A DNA stretch of 64,000 nt from Streptomyces sulfonofaciens (GCF_014656295.1 NZ_BNCD01000004.1:451688-515687); one strand, 5' to 3'; numbered from the stretch's first letter, positions 34,688-44,182 are shown. Notes: generated by a model from the letters alone, not told the origin. Numbers and translations: made by a program.

Positions 34688-34717
34688 AAGGTAGAGGATC
34701 GTTCAACGATCCCTCAA
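34688..34717 (-). promoter_or_regulatory. Promoter of the DUF1445-pxpABC operon
   Basis: Minus-strand TTGAGG (34717-34712), 18-bp spacer, TACCTT (34693-34688), predicting a start near 34681 and a leader of about 100 nt. The 17-bp palindrome fills the spacer. Confidence 0.6.
34696..34712. promoter_or_regulatory. 17-bp perfect palindrome, GntR operator candidate
   Basis: GGATCGTT-C-AACGATCC, an 8+1+8 perfect inverted repeat between the divergent pxp operon and the GntR/FadR regulator gene. Its place between the -35 and -10 boxes of the pxp promoter fits repression. Confidence 0.75.
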
Positions 34718-34760
34718 TACCCATGTTGTCTCGTATTCCTGTCTACGGTTGAATTCGGGC

Positions 34761-35465
34761 ATGGCCGAACTGCCGGAACTTGCCGACGACCGCGCCCTGC
34801 TGGGGCGCACCAGTACTGCGGAACGGGTTGCCGACATCCTCAGGAGTCGTATCGCCGAGGGCTACTTCCCACCCGGCACCCGGCTGTCCGAGGACGGCAT
34901 CGGGGGTGCGCTGGGCGTCTCGCGCAACACCCTGCGCGAGTCCTTCCGGCTGCTCACCCATGAACGGCTGCTGACGCACCAGCTCAACCGCGGTGTCTTC
35001 GTACGGGTCCTCACCGTCGAGGACGTCGAGGACATCTACCGCACCCGCCACCTGGTCGAGTGCGCCGTCGTACGCGGCCTGGCCGGCCGGCCCCACGACC
35101 TCGGCGCGGTCGCCGGCGCGGTGGCGGCGGGCCGCACGGCGGCAGGGGCCCGGGAGTGGAAGGGTGTCTCGACGGCCAACATCCACTTCCACCGCGAACT
35201 GGTCGCCCTCGCCGGCAGTGAGCGCACCGACGAGCTGATGCGCAGCGTCTTCGCCGAACTGCGCCTCGCCTTCCACCTCGTCGACGACCCCCGCCGCCTC
35301 CACGAGCCGTACCTCACCCGCAACGAACGCATCCTCGAAACCCTGCAGGCGGGCCGGCACCGCGAGGCGGAGGCGCTGCTCGCCGACTACCTGGACGACT
35401 CGCGGCGCCAGCTCGTCCACGTCTACGGCCGCAGGGTGACGGAGGCGGACCAGGAGGCCGGCTGA
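34761..35465 (+). CDS. GntR/FadR family regulator
   Basis: GntR regulator of the FadR (FCD) subfamily, 234 aa. Winged helix: RVADILRSRIAEGYFPPGTRL, LGVSRNTLRESFRLLTHERLL. The FCD ligand domain begins at VEDIYRTRHLVECAVV and includes the metal-binding histidines of NIHFHRELVALAG and the final helix with H in DDSRRQLVHVYG. It is divergent from the DUF1445-pxpABC operon with a palindrome between, so it most likely represses 5-oxoproline use until an organic acid ligand appears. The ATG at 34761 is chosen; a TTG four codons upstream is possible. Confidence 0.9.
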   Translation: MAELPELADDRALLGRTSTAERVADILRSRIAEGYFPPGTRLSEDGIGGALGVSRNTLRESFRLLTHERLLTHQLNRGVFVRVLTVEDVEDIYRTRHLVECAVVRGLAGRPHDLGAVAGAVAAGRTAAGAREWKGVSTANIHFHRELVALAGSERTDELMRSVFAELRLAFHLVDDPRRLHEPYLTRNERILETLQAGRHREAEALLADYLDDSRRQLVHVYGRRVTEADQEAG

Positions 35466-35749
35466 CCGCCGCGGCCCCGGCCGGCCGCCCCGCAACTGCC
35501 GCCCGCCGGACCTGTCCCAGGACCCCTAATCCGCATTCCGCCGCCTGACGAGCCGTGGTCCGCGTCCCGCTGCCTCACGACCCGCCGTCCCGCGGACGGC
35601 CGTTCCGGTACCGGCGGGTCCGCACCGGCGGGTGCTCACCCGCCGGTGAGCCCTCGCCGTCCCGAAGCCGCCGGCACGAAGCAGCCGGTGCGGCCGGCGC
35701 TTCTGTGGCGTTTGGGCCGATGTCACACCCAGGACCTAGTCTGTGCACC

Positions 35750-37276
35750 GTGACTTCGCCCGCCCCGACGGACCCCGCTCCGTCCCAGCTCAGCGCGGGG
35801 CCGCGGCCCGCGCCGGGCCCGGCCGCCGATGAGGGCCTGGCCCGCCGCCTGCGCGCCCTCGCCTGCACCGCCCCCCTGCACGACCTGGACGCCCGCAAGG
35901 CCAATCTCGCGGGCGAGTACTCGGTCTACGGCATGGCGGAGATCGCCCTCGCGGCCATCGACCTGGTCACCCTGCACATGGACTTCGACACCGGCGCCGA
36001 CCACGACCAGGTGGTCGCCAGACTCCTGCCGCGCATCGCCGCCCAGGCCCCCCAGCGCCCCACCGCGGAGCACGAGCGCGTCGCCCGCTGGGTCCTGGAG
36101 AACCTGATCAACGTCGGCAGCGTGGACCGCGGCTTCCGCGCCGTCTACGGCACCTTCGCACCCGACGGCAGCTACGTACGCCGCGACTACGACTTCAAAC
36201 TCCTGGAGGAGGTCCCGGGCCACGGCGGCGGCATCTGGCTGCGCACCACGGACGAAGCAGTCAACGTCCTCGTCGGCGCCCTCGACACCGACGTCACCAG
36301 TGCCCAGATCGCCGCCGAGGTGAAGCTGGAGGTGCTCATCAGCCGCGGCCGCCTCGCCGACGCCCAGCTCGCCGCCGAACAGGCCCGCTACCGCACCGTG
36401 CAGTACGCGGAGACCCTCCGCAGAGCCCTGGAGGCCACCCGGCGCAACGTCCGCGCGGTGGACTGGCTCCAGTCCGTCCCCGACCTCATCACCGAGGCCC
36501 TCGACCACGTCGCCGACCGCTACCGCCACGAGAACGCGATCCTCACCAACATCCGCAAGTCCCGCGACGAGTCCGAGGACGCCGAGCACAAGCGCCGCGC
36601 CGCCGAACTCGTCGACATCGTCAAGGACTGCATCCGCCGCCACACCCAGCTCCAGTCCCGCCTCCTCGAGGCCGGCCCGCTGTTCCGCGCCGAGCAGGAC
36701 CGCCAGGCCTTCGCCACCCCCTCGGCGCGCGCCGGACTCGACCTGTACGGGCAGCTCGTCGCCCCGCTGCTGCCGCTCCCCATGGAGCAGGCCGTCCGCG
36801 TCACGGACGCCTACTTCAGCCGCGGCACGGGGCTGCGCACCCCCGCCTGCGCACGGATGGCGGACCTGGTCGACCTCCTCCTGACGCCCCCCGCGGAGCG
36901 GGAGCACCTGGGCGCCGAGATGCCCGAGCCCGACCTCATCGCCACCCCGGACGACAGCCGGTTCAGCGAGGAGCAGCTCGCCGTCGCCACGGAACTGCTC
37001 GACCTGCCGGCCGACGCGCCCCGCCGCCTGTCCGGCCTGCTCGCGGAGGCCCGCCGCCGCGACCCGGACCTTCCCTACCTGGTCGCCCTGCTCGCGGTGC
37101 ACGCCGCCAGCCCCGCGGTCGGCACGGCGTACCGCCAGGGCGAGCAGCAGCTCCTCTTCGCCGTCGACGACGGCACCGAGCTCGACGACCCCGAGTTCGG
37201 CGGCGCGGACCTCATCGTGGGCACCGCCCGCCTGGACGCCGCGGGCATGGCCGCGGACCGGACGGAGGCGGCATGA
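35750..37276 (+). CDS. Kleisin-like subunit of an SMC/MksBEF-type system
   Basis: A 508-aa, mostly helical protein, first of three genes leading to a giant SMC-like ATPase. After 35 disordered residues, helices follow (ALACTAPLHDLDARKANL, YGMAEIALAAIDLVTLH). A GGIWLRTTDEAVNVLVGALDTDVTSAQIAAEVKLEVLISRGRLADAQLAAEQAR stretch resembles JetA/MksF-type proteins, in which a winged helix leads into long coiled helices (here roughly residues 150-330). The C-terminus has a second helical domain ending in an acidic segment. The start is GTG 35750: TAGTCT at 35737-35742 ends 7 nt before it, so the message is probably leaderless. Role inferred from context and pattern. Confidence 0.7.
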   Translation: MTSPAPTDPAPSQLSAGPRPAPGPAADEGLARRLRALACTAPLHDLDARKANLAGEYSVYGMAEIALAAIDLVTLHMDFDTGADHDQVVARLLPRIAAQAPQRPTAEHERVARWVLENLINVGSVDRGFRAVYGTFAPDGSYVRRDYDFKLLEEVPGHGGGIWLRTTDEAVNVLVGALDTDVTSAQIAAEVKLEVLISRGRLADAQLAAEQARYRTVQYAETLRRALEATRRNVRAVDWLQSVPDLITEALDHVADRYRHENAILTNIRKSRDESEDAEHKRRAAELVDIVKDCIRRHTQLQSRLLEAGPLFRAEQDRQAFATPSARAGLDLYGQLVAPLLPLPMEQAVRVTDAYFSRGTGLRTPACARMADLVDLLLTPPAEREHLGAEMPEPDLIATPDDSRFSEEQLAVATELLDLPADAPRRLSGLLAEARRRDPDLPYLVALLAVHAASPAVGTAYRQGEQQLLFAVDDGTELDDPEFGGADLIVGTARLDAAGMAADRTEAA

Positions 37277-37391
37277 TCCCCACGTCTACCCCCGGCGCGC
37301 GCCTCCGCGCCCGGCGCCCCCTGTCCCCGCGGCCCGCTCCGGCGGGCGGCCGTCCCCGTACCCCCAGCACACCCGGCAAGGAGCACCAGCC

Positions 37392-38285
37392 GTGAGCGAC
37401 CACCCCGCAGACGGCGGCGCATGGGGCGAGCCGTCCAGCAGGCAGGAGGCGGGCGCCGCCGCACCGCTCACCCCCGCGGACGCCGCCGACGCCGCGCGGC
37501 TCGTCGCCTTCGGGCTGCAGCCCCGCCTGCAGCCCGCACGTGACCAGGAGTACACCGAGCTGCTGCGCCGCTACCGCGAGGACCCGCCGTTCGCGCGCCT
37601 CGCGGACGCCGTGGCCGCCGGGCTCGGCCTGATCGTCCTGGAGGTCTCCCCGCGCGCGGGCATGGCCGTGACTGCTGCCGAGGACTCCGTGTTCGCCGTC
37701 CGCATGGGCGACTACGCACGCCGCACCTCCGCCGACGGCACCGACCGCTTCCTGCACGGCCTCGCCCACCTCGCCGTGGCCGCCCTCGCGTTCCCCCGGC
37801 CGGAGGACCTCGCCGACGACGGCTACATCGGCCGCCTCACGGTCAACGGCGTCGACGCGTTCGTCCGGCAGGCCTGCCGCCGTCTGGAGGAGCGCGCGGC
37901 GGAGCACGGCGAGAACACCGACCCGGCCAGCGACGCACCCGGACTGGAGGCCGCCTGGCGCATCTGGGCCCGGCGCAGCTCCGCGGGCGCCACCAAGGAC
38001 GCCCGCCGCCTGGCCGGGTCCACCACCGGCATCGTCGCCAAGGCCGTCGCCTTCCTCACCGACTCCGGCTTCCTGCAGCGCACCGGTGACGACGCCGGCG
38101 GCACCTACCGCACCACGGCCCGCTACCAGCTCCAGGTCCGCGACATGGCGGGCAGCGCCGCCCTGGCGGAGCTGCTGGAGCTCGGCATCGTGCCCGTCAC
38201 CGACGGCACCGCCACCCTGCTGCCACCCGCCGGCCCCGACGACCTGGAACTGGTCGCCGACGCCGGCCTGCCCTTCCACTCCTGA
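37392..38285 (+). CDS. Kite-like (MksE/JetB) subunit candidate
   Basis: A 297-aa protein encoded between the kleisin-like and SMC-like genes. It begins with 25 disordered residues. A first helical/winged domain follows (EYTELLRRYREDPPFARLADAVAAGLGLIVLEV), with AEDSVFAVRMGDYA and LHGLAHLAVAALAFPRPEDL. A second winged-helix-like part ends the protein (TTGIVAKAVAFLTDSGFLQRTGDD, YRTTARYQLQVRDMAG). Tandem winged helices are the hallmark of kite proteins in MukBEF, MksBEF and Wadjet complexes. The GTG start at 37392 follows AAGGAGC. 115 bp separate it from the previous stop and 82 bp from the next start. Assignment is inference. Confidence 0.65.
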   Translation: MSDHPADGGAWGEPSSRQEAGAAAPLTPADAADAARLVAFGLQPRLQPARDQEYTELLRRYREDPPFARLADAVAAGLGLIVLEVSPRAGMAVTAAEDSVFAVRMGDYARRTSADGTDRFLHGLAHLAVAALAFPRPEDLADDGYIGRLTVNGVDAFVRQACRRLEERAAEHGENTDPASDAPGLEAAWRIWARRSSAGATKDARRLAGSTTGIVAKAVAFLTDSGFLQRTGDDAGGTYRTTARYQLQVRDMAGSAALAELLELGIVPVTDGTATLLPPAGPDDLELVADAGLPFHS

Positions 38286-38367
38286 CTTCGAGGTCCTGGC
38301 CGCCCAAGGCCCGGACCGCCTCCCGTCCCCCCGCCCCCGCACGCCCCCACCACGAGAGCCCGCCGCC

Positions 38368-41300
38368 ATGTACGAGCTGTCCCGCGTCCGCCTCTACTCC
38401 ATCGGCCCCGCCGGTGCGCGCTACGCCGACACCGTGCTGGACCTGCGGAGCGTCGGCGAGCCCGTGCCCGACCCGGCGCCCGCCCAGGGCGACTTCTTCG
38501 CGGACGAGCCCGTGGGGCCGCCGCGCCGGCCCGCCCCGGCGGGCGTGCTCTTCCTGGAGAACGGCGGCGGCAAGTCCGTCCTGCTCAAGCTGATCTTCTC
38601 CGTGATGCTGCCCGGGCACCGCAACACCCTCGGCGGCGCCAGCTCCGGAGTGCTGCGCAAGTTCCTGCTCGCCGACGACTGCGGCCATGTCGCCCTGGAG
38701 TGGCAGCACACCCGCACCGGCGCCTGCGTCGTCGTCGGCAAGGTGAGCGAGTGGCGCGGCCGGCAGGTCTCCAACGATCCGCGGAAGTTCGCCGAGGCGT
38801 GGTACTCCTTCCGGCCGGGCCCCGGGCTGAGCCTGGACAACCTCCCCGTCGCCGAGTCGACGGCCGCGCGCCCGGCCGCCGAGGGGGCCTCCGGCGCGCA
38901 GGGCCGGCGGCGCACCATGAAGGGCTTCCGCGACGCCCTCACCGACGCCGACAAGGCGTACCCGCACCTCGACGTGCACTGGGAGGAGATCCACGAACGC
39001 TGGACCGAACACCTCGGCGACCTCGGACTCGACCCCGAGCTCTTCCGCTACCAGCGCGAGATGAACGCGGACGAGGGCGAGGCCGCGGGGCTGTTCGCGG
39101 TCAAGAAGGACTCCGACTTCACCGACCTGCTGCTGCGCGCCGTCACCGACACCAGGGACACCGACGGCCTCGCCGATCTGGTCGGCGGCTTCGGAAACAA
39201 GCTCGGGCGGCGCGCCGAACTCATCGCGGAACGCGACTTCACCGCCGGCTCCGTCGACCTGCTCGGCCGGATCGTCGACGCCGCGGCGGCCCGGGCGCGC
39301 GCACGTGACATCCACGCCGGGGCCGAGCGCCGCACCAGGACCCTCGCCCGCCGGCTCGCGGCACGCGGCGGCCGCGAGCGCGAGCGCGCGGCCGACCTCG
39401 CCCGGCAGGTCACCGCGGCCGCCGGTACCGTCACCGGGACGGAGCGGACCCGGGAGCGCAGCGCCCTCATCGCCGCCGAGCTCGCCTACCGGCACGCCTC
39501 GCTCGCCCTCTCGGGCGCGGAGAAGGCCGCCGCGGCCCACAAGCGGGAACTCGCCGACGCACGCACCCTGTACGCCGCCTGGCAGGCCGCCGAGGCCGTG
39601 CTGCGGCACCGGGCGGCGACCGACCGGTCGGCCCGGGTCGCCGCCGCCATCCGCGAGGCCGAGCGGGACGCCGCCCCCGCGCTGGCCGCCCGTGCCCGGG
39701 CCGCGGCCGACCTGGTGCGCGCCCTGCGCGGGGCGGCCGACGACGCCGAGCGGCTGGCTGCCGAGGGCGAGGCACGCTCGACCGCCCTCCAGGAGGACGG
39801 CGAGGCGGCCCACCGGGACGCCACCGCCGCCGCGACCGAGGCCCAGCGCGCCCGCAGCGAGGCCGAGCACCTGCGTCAGCGGCTCGCGGAGGTCGAGCAG
39901 GAGACCGCCGAAGCGGTGCGTGCGGGCTGGCTCGACGACAGCGCGCCGGACGCCGACCCGGCCCGTGCCGCGCTCGCCGCGAGTGATGCCGAGAAGACCG
40001 CGGTCGCCGCCTGGGACACGGCGCGCGAGGCCGCCCGCCGCACCGCGGACGAGGCCCGTGAGGCGGTGGCAGCCGAGAGCCGCGCCGAACTGACCGCGGC
40101 CCGTGCCGCCGACGCCTCGGCCGCCGCGGAGCGCGCGTACGAGGCCGAACTGCGCACCGCAGAAGCCCTCGCCGCCGAGGAACGCCTCGGCGAGCTGCTG
40201 GGCCTGCCCGCCGCCCGGCGCACGGGCCCTGCGATCCCCCAGCCGCGCGCCGCCCACGGCGTGGCGGGCGGTGCCCAGGAGCGCGGCCTGGCGTCGCGGG
40301 CGCCCGCGCCCGCCCGCGGCACCGCCCCGAACGCCGCACCCGGCCACGCGGGAGCGCCCCCGCATCCCGCCGCGGACGGCCCCCGTCGGGAGGACCCGGC
40401 GGCGGACGACGGTTCCGCAGGCCCCCTCACCGCCGCCGAGCTCGACCAGAGCGCGGATGACCTCGCGCGGCTGCTCGACGACAACGTGACCTCCGCCGAG
40501 CGGCACCTCTTCGAACTGCGCACCGCCGCCGCGGACGACTTCCGGATCCTCGGAGCGCTCGGTGACGGCGGGCTGCTGCCGCCCGGGCCCGACGTGCTGG
40601 CCACCGTCGAGTTCCTGGGCGAACACGGCATCCCGGCCCTGCCCGGCTGGCGGTACCTCGCCCAGGCGGTCGACCCCGCCGACCACGCCCGGGTGCTCGC
40701 CGCGCGCCCCGAACTCGTCGACGGCGTCGTCATCACCGACCCCGCCGGCCATGCACGCGCGCGCGAGGTGCTGACCGACGCCGCCCTGCTGCCCCGCTCC
40801 GCCGTTGCCGTCGGCACCGCGGCCGCACTGCTCGCCCCCGTGCCCCATCCCGCGGGTCCGGACGGCGCGGACGGCGCGGACGGTTCCCAGGCGGTCTTCC
40901 TCGTTCCGCCGAACCCCGCCATGCACGATGAACAGGCCGCGGACGAGGAGCGCACGACCCTGCGCGCCCGGGCCGCGGAGCGCGACGAGGAGATCAGGGA
41001 GCTGGCCGCGCGGCTGGCCAAGGACCGCGAACTCGCCGCCCGCCTCACCTCCTGGCGCGCTTCCTGCCCGGCGGGCCGCCTCACCGAGCTGGCCGCCGCC
41101 GCGGCGGCAGCACGGACCTTCGCGCAGGACACCGAGGCCGAACTCGCCGAGGCCCGCACGGCCCGTGCCGAAGCGGAGGAGGCGGCCTCCGAAGCCGCGG
41201 CGGTGCGGGACGAACGCCAGGACGCCGCGCAGCGCGCCCGGCGCGCGGCCGACGCCCTCGCGGGACTTGCCTTCCGGCTGCGCGAGCGGGCCGGCTGGCA

Positions 41301-43167
41301 GGTCCGGATGCGGGAACTCGCGGATGACGCCGCGGAGTTCCAGGCCCGCGCGCAGACCTGCCTGGCCCGCGCCCGTGCGGCCGACGAGGACCGCAGGGCC
41401 GCGCAGCGCGCCGCCGACGACGCGCACCGCACCGCCCGCGCACTGCGCGCCGAGCGCGCCGACATCGCGGGCGCACCGGACGACCCGCCGGATGACGCCG
41501 ATCCGGCGCGGGAGGGCCCGCCCGTCTCGCTGCCGGCCCTGCGCGAGGCCTACCGCGCCGCGTCCCAGGTCTACGAGAAGGTCGGCGTCGGCGCCGATCT
41601 GCGAGCCGAGCAGGCGCGTGCGGAGAGCGACGAGAGCGCCGCCGGTGCCGAACTGGGCCGCCTCAGCAACAAGGTGCGTACCCGGGCGGCCCAGCTCCTT
41701 GAGTCCCCTGACGGCGCCGACGGCCCGTCCCGGCAGGCCGCCGCGGCCCGCGCCGACGAGCTGGTGCAACTCCTGGAGAGCCGGGCCTCAAGTGCCAGCG
41801 AGCAGCTCGGCAGACTGCGCGGCGACGCCGAACGGCTGGCCCCGCAGGACGGTGAGGCGCACACCGAACTCCCGGCCGACCTGCTGCCCTCGGACATCGA
41901 GCACGCCCAGCAACTGCTGCGCACGGCCACCGCCGACCTCACCGCGCACACCGAGGCGGTCAGCCGGGCGCGCGAGGCGCACGCGGAGCTGGTGGCCGCC
42001 CACCGGGCGGCCGAGGACGCGGCCGGCGGCTTCGACGAGACGGCCGCGCTCCTGCGCGACCTGATCCGCGACCACCAGGACCCCGACGACACCGAGGAGC
42101 CCGAGCCCTATCCGGGCGGTCCGGAGGAAGCCAGGCACGCGGCCGGCGAGGCACGCCGCTCGCTGCGCGGCTGTGCGGCCGACCTGTCCGCCGCGGAGGC
42201 GGCCGTCCGCGAGGCCTGCGACACCCTCGTACGCCACGCCAACGCCACCCGTTACGAGCAGGTGCGCACCCCGGCCCGCCAGCAGATCAGGGAACTGCCC
42301 GCCACCATGCTCCCGGAGCACGCCGAGAAGTGGGCCGAGGCCTTCGCACCGCGGCTGCGGGTGCTCACCGACGAACTCCAGCAGTTGGAACGCAACAGGG
42401 ACAGCATCGTCGACCGGCTGCGCGGCATGGTGGACCAGGCGCTCGCCACGCTCCGCTCGGCGCAGCGCCTGTCGCGGCTGCCGGAGGGCCTCGGCGAGTG
42501 GTCCGGCCAGGAGTTCCTGCGGATCCGCTTCGACGATCCCGACCCGGCCACGCTCGCCGAACGCCTCGGCGAGGTCATCGACGAGGCGACCAGGGCGGCG
42601 GTCAGGAAGAACTCGGACCTGCGCCGCGACGGGATGTCCCTGCTGCTCAGGGGCGTCCAGGCCGCTCTGCAGCCGCGTGGCGTGAGCGTGGAGATCCTCA
42701 AACCGGACGCGGTGCTGCGCGCCGAGCGGGTGCCGGTCGGCCAGATGGGCGATGTGTTCTCCGGCGGCCAGTTGCTGACGGCCGCGATCGCGCTCTACTG
42801 CACGATGGCCGCCCTGCGCTCCAACGACCGGGGGCGCGACAAGCACCGGCACGCGGGCACCCTGTTCCTGGACAACCCGATCGGCCGGGCCAACGCGACC
42901 TACCTCCTGGAGCTCCAGCGCGCGGTGGCCGACGCCCTCGGGGTGCAACTGCTCTACACCACGGGTCTCTTCGACACGACCGCCCTCGCGGAGTTCCCCC
43001 TGGTGATCCGGCTCCGCAACGACGCCGACCTGCGGGCCGGTCTGAAGTACATCAGCGTGGAGGAACACCTGCGGCCTGGCCTGCCGGAACAGGAGGCCGG
43101 TGAGGGCACGGTGCACGGCGAGATCACCGCGACCCGTATGTACCGGCGCCCGACCGGCCCGCGCTGA
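38368..43167 (+). CDS. Giant SMC/MksB-like ATPase
   Basis: A 1,599-aa ABC-type ATPase with SMC architecture. The N-terminal head has LFLENGGGKSVLLKL (Walker A, K69-S70). Long Ala/Glu/Arg-rich coiled coils fill about residues 290-690 and 850-1400. A compact central domain (about 700-850, LFELRTAAADDFRILGALG and DGVVITDPAGHARA), preceded by a 70-residue Pro/Ala linker, takes the hinge position. The C-terminal head has the signature FSGGQ (1464-1468) and Walker B TLFLDNPIGRAN (D1502). Such proteins are condensin-like DNA loop extruders or plasmid-defence ATPases (MukB, MksB, JetC). No TOPRIM nuclease gene follows. ATG 38368 was chosen because the conserved sequence begins there. Ends at a strong terminator. 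Confidence 0.88.
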   Translation: MYELSRVRLYSIGPAGARYADTVLDLRSVGEPVPDPAPAQGDFFADEPVGPPRRPAPAGVLFLENGGGKSVLLKLIFSVMLPGHRNTLGGASSGVLRKFLLADDCGHVALEWQHTRTGACVVVGKVSEWRGRQVSNDPRKFAEAWYSFRPGPGLSLDNLPVAESTAARPAAEGASGAQGRRRTMKGFRDALTDADKAYPHLDVHWEEIHERWTEHLGDLGLDPELFRYQREMNADEGEAAGLFAVKKDSDFTDLLLRAVTDTRDTDGLADLVGGFGNKLGRRAELIAERDFTAGSVDLLGRIVDAAAARARARDIHAGAERRTRTLARRLAARGGRERERAADLARQVTAAAGTVTGTERTRERSALIAAELAYRHASLALSGAEKAAAAHKRELADARTLYAAWQAAEAVLRHRAATDRSARVAAAIREAERDAAPALAARARAAADLVRALRGAADDAERLAAEGEARSTALQEDGEAAHRDATAAATEAQRARSEAEHLRQRLAEVEQETAEAVRAGWLDDSAPDADPARAALAASDAEKTAVAAWDTAREAARRTADEAREAVAAESRAELTAARAADASAAAERAYEAELRTAEALAAEERLGELLGLPAARRTGPAIPQPRAAHGVAGGAQERGLASRAPAPARGTAPNAAPGHAGAPPHPAADGPRREDPAADDGSAGPLTAAELDQSADDLARLLDDNVTSAERHLFELRTAAADDFRILGALGDGGLLPPGPDVLATVEFLGEHGIPALPGWRYLAQAVDPADHARVLAARPELVDGVVITDPAGHARAREVLTDAALLPRSAVAVGTAAALLAPVPHPAGPDGADGADGSQAVFLVPPNPAMHDEQAADEERTTLRARAAERDEEIRELAARLAKDRELAARLTSWRASCPAGRLTELAAAAAAARTFAQDTEAELAEARTARAEAEEAASEAAAVRDERQDAAQRARRAADALAGLAFRLRERAGWQVRMRELADDAAEFQARAQTCLARARAADEDRRAAQRAADDAHRTARALRAERADIAGAPDDPPDDADPAREGPPVSLPALREAYRAASQVYEKVGVGADLRAEQARAESDESAAGAELGRLSNKVRTRAAQLLESPDGADGPSRQAAAARADELVQLLESRASSASEQLGRLRGDAERLAPQDGEAHTELPADLLPSDIEHAQQLLRTATADLTAHTEAVSRAREAHAELVAAHRAAEDAAGGFDETAALLRDLIRDHQDPDDTEEPEPYPGGPEEARHAAGEARRSLRGCAADLSAAEAAVREACDTLVRHANATRYEQVRTPARQQIRELPATMLPEHAEKWAEAFAPRLRVLTDELQQLERNRDSIVDRLRGMVDQALATLRSAQRLSRLPEGLGEWSGQEFLRIRFDDPDPATLAERLGEVIDEATRAAVRKNSDLRRDGMSLLLRGVQAALQPRGVSVEILKPDAVLRAERVPVGQMGDVFSGGQLLTAAIALYCTMAALRSNDRGRDKHRHAGTLFLDNPIGRANATYLLELQRAVADALGVQLLYTTGLFDTTALAEFPLVIRLRNDADLRAGLKYISVEEHLRPGLPEQEAGEGTVHGEITATRMYRRPTGPR

Positions 43168-43239
43168 GCCGCTGCTCCGCCCGCGCCAGACGCCGCCGGG
43201 TCCGCCGCCGCGGCCCCCCGGCACCGACCGCCGCCCCGT

Positions 43240-43273
43240 CCCGGGCGGCCGCCTGCTTCGGCGGCCGCCCGGG
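43240..43273. terminator. Strong bidirectional terminator
   Basis: A perfect 14-bp stem, CCCGGGCGGCCGCC pairing with its reverse complement, and a TGCTTC loop. It lies between the convergent ends of the SMC-like gene (43167) and the HNH nuclease gene (43282). Confidence 0.85.
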
Positions 43274-43281
43274 GCAGGGAC

Positions 43282-44103
43282 TCAGCCCCCGCACTGCCTC
43301 AGCATCATGTGCTTGTCGGCCGCCGTCACGGGCAGGTCGTACTTCAGTGACACCTGCGCGAAGCGCACCGAGTAGGAGCAGCGGATCCGCTTGTCCGGAG
43401 GCAGCCAGGCGGCTGGGCCGGAGTCGCCTTTGGCGCTGTTGGACCGACCGTCCGCCGGGATCAGGTTGAGCGGATCGTTGGCGATGTCCTCGCGCTTGCT
43501 CCTGGGCCAGTGCGAGGCACCCATCTGCCAGTCGTACGAGAGCGGCATGACGTGGTCGATCTGCACTTCGGTGGCGCGGGACTTGGTCCAGTCGATCGAC
43601 TTTCCTGTGTAGGGGTCGTGCAGCGTCATGGACGCCACGACGCAGTCGGAACCATCGCGGAAGCGGACGTTCTCTCCATCGCGCTTGAGGAGGTCGTTGC
43701 GCGAGTCGCAGCCGTTGTGGGCGTAGGGGACGGCACCGGGGGCCGTGTCCATCCAGGCGTAGCCGAAGTCCTCACGGTCGTACCCGGTCCTTTGGCCGCG
43801 GCCCTTCGTGGCCACCTTCTCGATCAGGGCCCGTGCCCTTGCCCTGTCGCCGGCGGAGGTGAGGGCCGCGAGCCCCGGTTTCGTCCCGTCGGGGTTGTCC
43901 AGCGGGCTCACGGCCCGGCCGCTGTCGGACTCGGCGCCCGCGGACCCGGGCGAGGAGTCACTGTCCTGGAGGGCGTGGCATCCCGTCAGCGACGAGAAGG
44001 CGGCGGCCGTCAGCATCGCAAGGAGCGCAGGGCGCGAAGCCCTTCGGCCCCGCTGCCCGATGGGCCCTCGGCCCCTTCTCCCCGAATGCCCGTCAGACGC
44101 CAC
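43282..44103 (-). CDS. Secreted HNH (DUF1524-like) nuclease lipoprotein
   Basis: Predicted exported lipoprotein with an HNH-type nuclease domain (273 aa). After a basic N-terminus, PALLAMLTAAAFSSLTGC ends in a lipobox (L-T-G-C). The mature part has GYAWMDTAPGAVPYAHNGCDSRND and the nuclease motif EVQIDHVMPLSYDWQMGASHW...NDPLNLIPADGRSNSAKGD, where the DH pair and the N/H residues form the metal site. This family appears as extracellular nucleases in many streptomycetes. GTG 44103 fits a GGAAG site; TTG 44112 is also possible. It is convergent to the SMC-like gene and separated by a terminator, so probably not part of that system. Confidence 0.88.
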   Translation of the reverse strand: MASDGHSGRRGRGPIGQRGRRASRPALLAMLTAAAFSSLTGCHALQDSDSSPGSAGAESDSGRAVSPLDNPDGTKPGLAALTSAGDRARARALIEKVATKGRGQRTGYDREDFGYAWMDTAPGAVPYAHNGCDSRNDLLKRDGENVRFRDGSDCVVASMTLHDPYTGKSIDWTKSRATEVQIDHVMPLSYDWQMGASHWPRSKREDIANDPLNLIPADGRSNSAKGDSGPAAWLPPDKRIRCSYSVRFAQVSLKYDLPVTAADKHMMLRQCGG

Positions 44104-44153
44104 GGCCCACAACTTCCGGCAGACGATGTATGCAAGTCTCCATCACGGCGCGC

Positions 44154-44182
44154 AGTGTAGAGAGAAAAGGCACATCTGTCCG
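44154..44182 (-). promoter_or_regulatory. Promoter of the HNH nuclease gene
   Basis: Minus-strand CGGACA (44182-44177), 17 bp, TACACT (44159-44154). The start would be near 44147, about 45 nt before the start codon. The rest of 44183-44411 shows no gene. Confidence 0.55.

Noticed and set aside
38197..41769. 1,190-codon minus-strand frame opposite the SMC-like gene
   Set aside because: Mirror of the plus-strand coding bias; no domains, and the plus frame carries Walker A, signature and Walker B motifs.
43282..44103. HNH nuclease as the missing nuclease of the SMC-like system
   Set aside because: It has a lipoprotein signal, is convergent and separated by a strong terminator with its own promoter, so it acts outside the cell and is not in the operon.
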